From Hevea brasiliensis (lineage: Eukaryota > Streptophyta > Magnoliopsida > Malpighiales > Euphorbiaceae): a stretch of 64,000 bases of DNA. Location: assembly GCF_030052815.1 (NCBI RefSeq), contig NC_079505.1:26924843-26988842 (forward strand), written 5' to 3'. A model generated the notes under the pieces. It was not told the DNA's origin and ran no database searches. It saw only the letters and a list, made by a program, of their open reading frames with translations. The position numbers and the translations under genes were made by a program. Positions 56,401-64,000 of the stretch are shown in pieces. Each line of letters opens with the position of its first letter. The first letter of the stretch is position 1.

Positions 56401-56680
56401 TATAATTTATAAATTCCCCATAAAAATAAATCAATTCAAAAATCAATTCGGTTCGATTTGAATATAAAAAATTACTATTGGATTCAGTTCAGTTTAACCG
56501 ATTTTTTTCTCTTCAAAACCGAACCGAACCGAAATAACCAAAATTTTTATAATATAAAATCAAACCGAACTGATTGAATTTTAAAACCGAACTGATTGAA
56601 TTTTAAAACTGAACCGATTGAACCAAATTGATTTGGTTCGATTAAATTTTTCAGTTTGAACCGAAATCTGCTCACCTCTA
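56120..56680. mobile_element. hAT-type MITE (561 bp) with 8-bp TSD
   Basis: The left end TAATGGTGGGCATTCAGTTC and the right end read inversely, TAGAGGTGAGCAGATTTCGG, form an imperfect terminal inverted repeat. The flanking octamers are TGTATATA (56,112-56,119) and TGTATACA (56,681-56,688), seven of eight identical. The interior is full of GGTTCGGTT/AACCGAACC repeats on both arms, so it can fold back, with a (TA)n microsatellite at about 56,344-56,394. No coding capacity. Confidence 0.85.
56344..56394. repeat. (TA)n microsatellite inside the MITE
   Basis: About 25 TA units. Confidence 0.95.
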
Positions 56681-56688
56681 TGTATACA

Positions 56689-57694
56689 TACCCGGATGTG
56701 TGTAAAAATTATATTTTTGTGCTTGGTTTTGAAATTATTGAGAGCAAAAATAAAGAAGGTAAGTCTTAATAAACCAATTCATAAACTTTAAATATAAGCT
56801 GATCAATTTGTTTATAACAATTTTTAAAATTATAAGTCGATTTTATAAGTTAAACGAATAAGTTCAGGATCAGTTTTTTATTTTACTGCTTATAAGTCTT
56901 ATACTATAAATTAATTTGACCAAGTATTTTATTATATTATCCTCATTTAATTTTAAAATTTAATCATAAATTTGATTTAATGCTTTATTTAGTCATTTTA
57001 ATAATAAATGTATTTTTAAATTATTTTTTATTAAACATATTAATTACTTATTAATTATTTATAAATATTTTAATTAAATATATAACTACTTAAAATTTTA
57101 AATATTTATGAATTTAAATTATTTTAAGTGTTGATTAGCTTAAATTTATAGCTTTTTGGTTTCTATTGCTCTCTTTCTTTTCTTGAGTGATTGATTGCTC
57201 CGTTTTCCATTTTCATTTATCATTGTTTTTTCTTTCTTGGGTTTAACTAAAAATTTCAGATTTTCTGAGGTGATGCACTGACACATTGTATTCTTATTAT
57301 TGGTATATTTAACAATTCAAGAAAACCTTCGGTAGCCGTAAGTTTGAAATCGTTGTAAAAGGAATCACACAAACACTAGCAATAGCATAGATGATAGATT
57401 CAAATTTCCATTTGTGCTTTGCTGTATAAATGAAAATAAAGAGAATTAATTAACTTGTAGGGTTAAAAAAAAAAATTAAAAGGCATTAACTGTATAAGGC
57501 AACATGATAATAGGTGTAATAAACAGCGCCCGTTTAACATTTTGATTGGATGGTCAAGATTGCTTGTAATATATATATATATATAATTTTAGATTCCATT
57601 TATTTGTAAAAAAATAATTAGTATATATAAAAGATATTTTTCATAAAAATATTTTACGTTATTTATTTTAATGTTAAAGTAACTATATACGTTC

Positions 57695-57731
<37 letters not shown>

Positions 57732-58931
57732 AGTGTCTTTACAATTTAAGAAGATTGTCAAAAATTAAAAAGCAGAAAATAATTTTTTCTTTTAAGGAAA
57801 GAAAGTCATTTTCTTTAAAAATAATTTAATTTTCTCTATCATCAGAAAATTTTTTTCCATTGATTCGTTTTTTTGAATGTTCGAAACATAAAAAAAATAT
57901 AAACAAACGGAGCCTTAGATGCTTTTGAAAAAAGTGATTGAATAATCAAAACGCTACTAAGAGAGTCTTTAAATGTATTGCAACAATTACAGCTTAGCTA
58001 CCAATCATGGTATTTGGGAGCTCAGGACAAATTTATATGAACCCTTTTGTCATTAAGGAATCCTTTTGATATGGGTGGATTTTATTTTATAGTTTATATA
58101 CAAGTGAGTTGTTCAACTAGACAGACAAGTGATACCAGCTAATTGTTAAATCCAAGTTCGTTTTTTTTTTTTTGGTGTTAATTTCATGGGTCAAATGTCT
58201 AATTATGCTGTTATAATTGAAGAAATTAATGGGTTTACTATTATTATTATTATTGTTATTCAATAATGCTTTGCGGATCAAATTGGAAAAGAACATTCTA
58301 CGAGAATATCTCCTTTTAGTGACTAACAAGTGGGAGTGATAGAGCTTTCAATGTTCATGAAAAGAAGGGAAAGAGGAAAGGTTCATGGTGTCGTCAGGCA
58401 CATTGCCATAGCTAACCTACAAAAACAAAGCAGGAATTTGATCAAGTCAAGCCCCAGTTCAAATCTTTCTTTCTTTGAATCAATTATCAATATCCTTTGC
58501 TTGTATATGTTTAATCACAGTATTTAATTGCCTGTAATATTTTCGGGCGTATCTGTTCCTTAAAATCTGTAACGTGATGTCCTCTTCAGACGATAACTTT
58601 CCATGCCTGTCAACATGAGAGTTTGAATGTTGGAAAAAGTGTTTTAATGTGAATATGTGATTCCATGATTTGAAATATTGCTTTCTTTTTTTTTTTTTCC
58701 TTTGGCAAAATGCCTCTTTGATCCTTCTTTAAGCTGTATTTTCAAATAGCCATACTTGCTCTTAAAACTTTTTGGCAGTCAATCAGGCTGCCCTGTGTTT
58801 CTCGCTTTTTCAAGCATAGAATTAACTTGTAAACCAATGAAACTTCGTACCAATATATTATTGCTGTGGGAAGGCCACGCACTTACCTTTGCTTGGCCAT
58901 GGAACACATAAGAACATTGAACAATCCCTAA
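56689..58931. other. AT-rich intergenic DNA
   Basis: Contains (TA)n followed by (GA)n at about 57,694-57,731. Short frames at 58,117 (poly-Asn from an ATT repeat) and 58,330 are not convincing. The 3' flank of the PMEI-like gene lies at its right end. Confidence 0.55.
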
Positions 58932-59480
58932 TTAATGTCCAGTAAATAATCTACCAATGACCCCAAAAATTTCACACAGACCCTTTAAATCCTTATTCTT
59001 GTTTCCCAATGGTCGCGACTGGTTTCCTTTAAAGGCAGCCTCGCAATCATCAGCAGCGGCAGCAGCTTTGTTGGCCAAATCAGCCAACTCGAAGGTCTCA
59101 GAATTCAAGTCGTTGTCTGCCATTATAATAGCAGAAACAGCCATGTTATAGTCGCCGATGCATATTTGGAGAGGTTTCTGGTTTTCATTCTTGAGCAGTT
59201 GAGTTATGAAGTCTCGGGTGGTTGAGGCACTCAAGTATGCTAATCTAACAGCAACGAAGGCCAGTGTGTATTGATCAGCTTCTGGGGTGCGTGAATCTGA
59301 GTAAAGAGACTCCACACAGAAGGAGTAATTTGAAGTTCGCTTGCAGACCTTGTCCACTATTTTAGTAGGAAAAGAAGCAGCATGGAGGATTGAGAAAAGA
59401 AGCAAGAGGGAGAGGAGGAAGAAACCATTTGATGGGGACATGTTTCTTCTTGGATTCGTGAGAATGAATGATTTGGGCAT
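58932..59480 (-). CDS. Invertase/pectin methylesterase inhibitor-like protein (PMEI domain)
   Basis: A complete single-exon frame of 182 codons. It has a hydrophobic signal peptide (FFLLSLLLLFSILHA, residues 20-34) and a mature four-helix PMEI domain. Cys46 and Cys55 are spaced as in the conserved first disulfide pair; Cys107 and Cys146 fit the second; Cys169 is the usual fifth Cys. ADLANKAAAAADDCEAAF (131-150) matches the typical A..A..DC...F helix. The protein should be secreted and inhibit either acid invertase or pectin methylesterase; sequence reading alone cannot tell which. A TATTTATA box lies 41-50 bp upstream, so the first ATG (59,480) would leave a leader of only about 15 nt. The second ATG (codon 14, 59,441) directly precedes the signal peptide and may be the real start. 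The gene is intact and alone among transposon remains. Confidence 0.93.
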   Translation of the reverse strand: MPKSFILTNPRRNMSPSNGFFLLSLLLLFSILHAASFPTKIVDKVCKRTSNYSFCVESLYSDSRTPEADQYTLAFVAVRLAYLSASTTRDFITQLLKNENQKPLQICIGDYNMAVSAIIMADNDLNSETFELADLANKAAAAADDCEAAFKGNQSRPLGNKNKDLKGLCEIFGVIGRLFTGH

Positions 59481-59520
59481 GGGGTGATTGATTTGGGTTG
59501 GAGCAGAGGAATGGGATGCT

Positions 59521-59530
59521 AATATAAATA
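59521..59530 (-). promoter_or_regulatory. Probable TATA box of the PMEI-like gene
   Basis: TATTTATATT on the minus strand, 41-50 bp upstream of the first ATG; predicted transcription start near 59,490-59,497. Confidence 0.6.
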
Positions 59531-59614
59531 GCCCTATTATTAAAAAAAATAATTAAAAAAAATGAAATTTGTGAAAGTAAAAAAAAAAAAAAATTAAATG
59601 AGCAGCTAGGGCAT

Positions 59615-60447
59615 TAGCGTCCGACTACTCTAATAATTTTTTTTTAATCTCTCAATTACACTCATGCTTACACCACAATTATCATACTTGCATTTACACC
59701 CTTACAATCCAATTATTGACTAACTAATAATGTGATATAAAAAAAATAATAATTATAGAACATAAAAAAAAATTTAAAATACAAATATTATTTATGATTA
59801 GATAATTAAATAATAAAAGTAAAAAAAAAATAATTACAACAATGAAACAATGAAAGAAATACAACAATCATTGAAAATTTTATTTAATTTTCCAATTGAG
59901 ATTCAATTAATTTTTCAGTATATAGACAAAATTTTAATAATCTTAATATATATTAAAATTTAATTAATCTTTTAGTATATAAACAAAAGTAAAAGGATTA
60001 GCGAAATACAACAATAATCGAAACCTGTTATTTGAAAGGTATGTTTTTGCGAATCTGTTGTGCAATGTTATTGTAAATGAAAAGTAAGACGTTAAGTGGA
60101 GTTTTACAGTCAGCTTAAGACTTTTACAGCAGCACTATGCATTTAATTAATAAATACTAAATAATAACCATTTTCAATTATTTATAAAATATTTAATATT
60201 ATTTATTCACTATAATAATTTTATTAATTTTTTATTATAATATTAATAAATTTTTATTTATAAATAATATTTATATTTTTAAATTTCTTTTACCCCTGAG
60301 ATTATTAATACTTTTTATATAACATTATTAGTTAGTCAATAATCGGATTGTATGAGTGTAAGTGCAAGTGAGAGAATTGTGGTGTGGGTGGGACTATAAT
60401 GAAAATAGAGAGAGTAAAAAAAAAACTATTAAAGTAGCCAGATGCTA
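59615..60447. mobile_element. Inverted-repeat element with long arms (about 135 bp), 0.83 kb
   Basis: The left arm 59,615-59,746 (TAGCGTCCGACTACTCTAAT ... AATTATTGACTAACTAATAA ..) is the diverged reverse complement of 60,312-60,447 (.. TTATTAGTTAGTCAATAATC ... AAAGTAGCCAGATGCTA). The interior is AT-rich and non-coding. Long arms suggest a Mutator-like non-autonomous element, but I could not define a 9-bp target duplication. Just outside the right arm a palindrome, TAGTGTCC..GGACGCTA (60,456-60,479), repeats the arm-end motif. Confidence 0.65.
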
Positions 60448-60479
60448 CTTAAAATAGTGTCCAACTAGTCGGACGCTAT

Positions 60480-60960
60480 TTTAAGTTGCATCTAGCTATT
60501 CTTTTACCTTTTTTTATTTTTGCTTTCTGAGGTTTTTTAATTTTTTTTTGTAGTGAAGTACTATTTATATTAACATTCTCCTTTCTCTCTCCTCTAACTC
60601 CACAGTCACCTTCTTTTAGTAAAAAGTATAAACTCACCCCATATGGTAGTTTTTTGTTTTTTTTTAAATGCACCCTTTTAGTAAAAAGTTCAGAGGAAAT
60701 GTTGTATAGTTAATGAATTTTAGGTGTTTTTAGCCTTCCTTTCCCTAACAATAGGAGAAATTTTATAATAAAAGTTTTACCATAATCAACAATTAAAATT
60801 TCACTAACAATAGGATAGTCAGCACCAACTCCACCACCAAGGTTGATATGCAAATCAAAAAGATAATGCAATCTCTAATAAAAAAAAAAATTCCCAAAGT
60901 AGATCCTTATTAGACAAAAATATCATTTATGCATATTTGTATTGAAGAAAAATGGGAGAG
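60480..60960. other. AT-rich intergenic DNA
   Basis: No supported gene; homopolymer T and A tracts. Confidence 0.5.
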
Positions 60961-60969
60961 AAAATAATG

Positions 60970-61245
60970 GGTGGGATATAATTTTTCCTTATTTGGATAA
61001 GGAAGGAAATTTGTTAAAAGGAAAGAAAATGAAACTTATTTTCTTTATATATCATTCTCTCCGTTTTGGAAAGAAAATTAGCAAATAAGGGAAAGAAAAT
61101 TTACTATTAGTTGTTTGTCCTATGTATTTTGAATTGCATTTAGAAATATGGAAGATAAAATTGTAAATTCATAAAATATTTTCTTTCCTCTCTACACATT
61201 ATGATCTCTTCTCAAATAAGGAAAAATATAATTTTCTTTCCTGAT
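60970..61245. repeat. Possible small inverted-repeat element
   Basis: ATATAATTTTTCCTTATTTG near 60,977-60,996 is mirrored by CAAATAAGGAAAAATATAAT near 61,214-61,233, and GGAAAGAAAA-type purine runs fill both sides. The ends and a target duplication are not clear. Confidence 0.4.
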
Positions 61246-62022
61246 TATTTATTTGCCTTCAATTCAAACAAAAGAGAGAAAAATAACAAAGAGAAAATTT
61301 TAATTATTTTTCCTTCTTTTTTTTTTTTTACTGTCCTTCTTTTATTTGTAATTTTGTAATTCCACGGAACAAGTGTTCTTTGTATCAACCATGCTTCTTG
61401 ATTAATGATTAATGAAAGACCATCTTTGACCGAAACAAAAAAAATTGTGTATGTGTTCACTCTCCAAGCAAGCATCTGCAACTATAGAGATTTAATTTCT
61501 TGGTTAAACGACAATGCAACGACTACATCAATTGCATCACTCAATGGAGTAGTCAATGATAAAGGACATTCCATAGCTACAGGGTCTACACCTGAAGAAA
61601 AAATTATAAACCTAACACATGGATTCATATACATGGGTTCTAACCTATATTCATACAATCCTAAGATCTCCACCATATTTGTTTCACTAGTCTATCATAT
61701 AATCACATGAATAACATAAACTATATAGATTAGTTTATAGTCTATGTGAGTCTTTTAAAGACACTAAGAACAAAAAGCCAAATCACCACCACTTAGTGCA
61801 CACACTTCACACTCTGTATGTGGTTTTCTTTTATTTTTCTTCTATATCTAATGAAGACAAAAGCTTAGCTATTTATAAAGTCATGGCACCTTTTGGTCAA
61901 TAGTTGCATCACTTCATAATATAACTATTAAGAAGAGTTGCATCTCTTTATGCAATTACATCTTTTAACCAATGTACATGACTTTTGGATTTTGCCACCT
62001 TTTGGCAATATACATGACTTTT
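61246..62022. other. Unassigned repeat-like intergenic DNA
   Basis: Overlapping frames on opposite strands at 61,405-61,710 carry no known domain. The text (two repeats of GCACCTTTTGG/TGCCACCTTTTGGCAAT, 61,890-62,010) suggests an old LTR, but no ends were found. Confidence 0.35.
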
Positions 62023-62027
62023 CATGC

Positions 62028-62472
62028 TGTAATGGCCCGGCCCACTAGTGATATTGTCCGCTCTAGGCCGAAGCCCTTACGGTTTTAAAATGAATTACTA
62101 GGAGTTACGAACCAACAACTTATAAACCCAGCATCTCTCCCGTGTTTTGCTGATGTGGGATTTGCCTAGGGTGTTACAATCCACCTCCCTTATGGGACTC
62201 AGCATCCTTACTGAGGTTTGCCCCACCATCGCTCAAGGTTGCACGTGGAGTGACTCTGATACCACAAATGTAACGGCCCGGCCCACTAGTGATATTGTCC
62301 GCTCTGGGCCTAAACCACAAATGTAATGGCCCGGCCCACTAGTGATATTGTCCGCTCTGGGCCTAAACCCTCACGGTTTTAAAATGCGTCACTAGGAGTT
62401 ATGAACCAACAACTTATAAACCCAGCATCTCTCCCGTGTTTTGCCGATGTGGGATTTGCCTAGGGTGTTACA
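62028..62472 (-). mobile_element. TRIM retrotransposon with an extra partial LTR
   Basis: Two 151-bp LTRs (62,028-62,178 and 62,322-62,472) run TGTAATGGCCCGGCCCACTA ... GATTTGCCTAGGGTGTTACA. Between them are a purine-rich block (read on the minus strand, ATAAGGGAGGTGGAT), about 70 bp of interior, and a tRNA-Met primer-binding site on the minus strand (TGGTATCAGAGTC, 62,252-62,264). An additional LTR piece of about 46 bp (62,269-62,314) plus a second CCACAAA lies before the complete 5' LTR. Flanks are CATGC (62,023-62,027) and CATAC (62,473-62,477), a five-base duplication with one transition. It is non-coding and would depend on other elements' proteins. Confidence 0.85.
62252..62264 (-). other. 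Primer-binding site of the TRIM, tRNA-Met type
   Basis: On the minus strand TGGTATCAGAGTC, four bases inside the partial LTR end. Confidence 0.85.
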
Positions 62473-62477
62473 CATAC

Positions 62478-63486
62478 AGTTGTTCTTGGTACTGATTTTA
62501 AGTTTAATAGATCCACGCTAATCCACAAGGGTAAACCCAAACCATATTCTAACATCTCCCACTCACACATGTTGGGTCAACTCTCATTTTAAATTCTGTA
62601 AATTTCATACTTTACAAATAGACCATGTGACCAGTGCATACTTCGAGAGCTCATTTGCTATATACCTATTAGGATAATATAGCATCTTGACTGGTGGAGC
62701 TTAGAGTAGATATAGTATGTAACAGCTTAGATCATTTATCACATTCATATATCTTTCAATCTCATTCACATATCCTGAGTTCATAATTATATCTTTATCT
62801 CAAAGATAAACATAATTGGCTAGCCTGTGAACACAAATTAATGTGATAATTCCAATGATCTTTCTCTTTTCACGATACTCTCAGCCTTAATTTAACTTGT
62901 TTTGCTAGGAATGCTCTTCCAGACTAAATATTTCTTAGTCCTTTGGCAACACCCTAAGATAGCTAAGTCTTGAAATGATAAGCACCCAAATGAACATTGC
63001 CTAAGGATGCTGACCTCTAATGGAACCCAAGATCATCAACACCAAAATAAGTTTTCTTTGAACAAAATAAGATGCAATCTCTATGGAAAAAGAAGCACCA
63101 GAATATATATTTCAAAGAGAAACAGATCAAGTGTCAACACAATAACCCAACTTGTGGGATTACATTAATCATCAAGTAAAATAGGTAAGTGATCAAGTTG
63201 CCTAAGTTCTAGTTCTTCTAGAAACTAGCAAGAAAGAAAACTCAAACTCTCTCTAAGGGAGGCTCTCATGTATAGCAGAAATGAAAAACTAAAGGAAGAA
63301 GATGGTATTCTCTTCCTTATAAACCTAGGGTTATAGAAACACAAGCTAAAAATGTTAAGACAAAAGTTACAAATAATTGTGCCATGTTGGCTATCCTAAC
63401 AAGAATATTAAGTGTATTAATTATGAAGACAAAAAATGGCAGCATTAATTACAAAAGGGCAGAAGGTGGCAGCAATTGGTCCCTCT
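62478..63486 (-). other. 3' flank of the gypsy pol fragment, LTR-like
   Basis: This stretch lies just downstream of a gypsy polyprotein end on the minus strand, where a 3' LTR is expected. It contains a CTAGGTTTATAAGGAAGAG promoter-like box near 63,320-63,338 on the minus strand and a TCTAACATCTCCCACTCACA block. I could not identify the LTR ends. Confidence 0.35.
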
Positions 63487-64000
63487 TTATGGCAGAATAT
63501 TGGGGCCCACTTGGTCAAAAGTAGCTCTTTTTAATTCAAATGAACCAATGAGCTCCCTCCATGTGGCATGAACCCTACAAACACCTAGGTGGCTGCCAAG
63601 TGGACTCCAAGGTGGCATGAGACATGTCCAAAGTGGTGGTGACATGGTCGGTAACATGGCTAGTGACATGGTCGGTAACATGGCTAGTGACGTGGCAATG
63701 GAAGCTCCAGCTTGGCACATGGTGATCCACTTAGATTCTTGGAACAAGCAAGCTAGGCCTTCCTTATGCAACTCCCCTCCTAAGCCGAAAACCCTTTTAT
63801 GGTCCATGAGCATGCTTTGAAGTTGCTTAGCTCTCGCCCTAGTGATTGCCCCTTTGAAGGGTGGTGGTGCTCCATGATGATCCTCATCATTTTCTCCCAC
63901 TTGAAAAGAATTCGTCCTCGAATTTGTTTTTGCACTAAGGAAAGGTGTAAGATCAGTTACATTAAAAGTATTACTAACACCATAATCACTAGGCAATTCT
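63487..64000 (-). pseudogene. Ty3/gypsy polyprotein C-terminus, cut by the window edge
   Basis: The minus-strand frame contains MPSDYGVSNTFNVTDLTPFL, then SRTNSFQVGENDEDHHG and GAITRARAKQLQ, the usual end of plant gypsy integrase polyproteins. After that the frame stays open through a 24-bp duplication and ends at 63,487 with no known motif. The rest of pol lies right of the window. The roughly 100 residues after the RARAK motif may be read-through into non-coding DNA. Confidence 0.8.
63641..63688. repeat. 24-bp perfect tandem duplication
   Basis: GACATGGTCGGTAACATGGC plus TAGT occurs twice without change, then starts a third time as GACGTGGC. It keeps the minus-strand frame open (LAMLPTMS twice). 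Confidence 0.95.

Noticed and set aside
58117..58527. Frames of 70 and 65 codons between the MITE and the PMEI-like gene
   Set aside because: The first is a poly-Asn translation of an ATT repeat; the second has no recognisable motif.
61405..61710. 101-codon plus-strand frame as a gene
   Set aside because: An open frame of similar length exists on the other strand and neither shows a domain; the text reads like an old LTR.

Overview
This window looks like heterochromatic, repeat-rich nuclear DNA of a eudicot plant. The evidence is strong AT richness, plant retrotransposon lineages (Athila-type, Tekay-type chromovirus, TRIM), plant CACTA and hAT DNA transposons, and one intact gene of a plant-specific family (invertase/pectin methylesterase inhibitor). 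The LTR families would fit a woody member of Malpighiales such as a euphorb, but that is a guess from style, not a test.

Layout. 1-7,624: an LTR end cut by the window edge, a decayed Ty3/gypsy interior with its 3' LTR (1,535-2,497), and a solo LTR (3,043-6,908; target duplication GAAGA) inside an older LTR-like sequence. 7,628-51,406: one CACTA transposon swollen to about 44 kb by nested insertions. Its ends carry CACTA-like termini, AAT target duplications and GAAACCG-rich subterminal repeats. Nested in it are (a) a hAT transposon (10,798-33,239) that itself contains an Athila-type retrotransposon (11,135-28,902), whose 5' LTR holds a solo LTR (25,035-28,067; GATCT) and whose interior holds a copia-like LTR fused to a truncated LTR; (b) a complete Tekay-type element (33,880-46,065; LTRs of about 3.66 kb; TAACT); and (c) a solo LTR (46,290-50,620; GTGTA) inside the last CACTA exon. 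About 4.8 kb of CACTA DNA remains when the insertions are subtracted.

51,407-64,000: AT-rich gene-poor DNA with a broken plant gene abutting a gypsy gag fragment (53.2-54.5 kb), a 0.5-kb tandem duplication carrying two copies of what looks like a SNAPc subunit 3 (SRD2-like) first exon (54.9-55.97 kb), a hAT-type MITE (56,120-56,680), an intact PMEI-like gene (58,932-59,480, minus strand), an inverted-repeat element (59,615-60,447), a rearranged TRIM (62,028-62,472), and the 3' end of a gypsy polyprotein running off the right edge.

The retroelement and transposase reading frames are all broken by stops and frameshifts. The only gene that appears able to make a full protein is the PMEI-like gene. 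The most interesting non-genic structures are an 18-nt hairpin kept at the same place in six LTR copies, with two compensating base-pair changes between families, and a degenerate repeat of about 190 bp shared by otherwise diverged LTRs.
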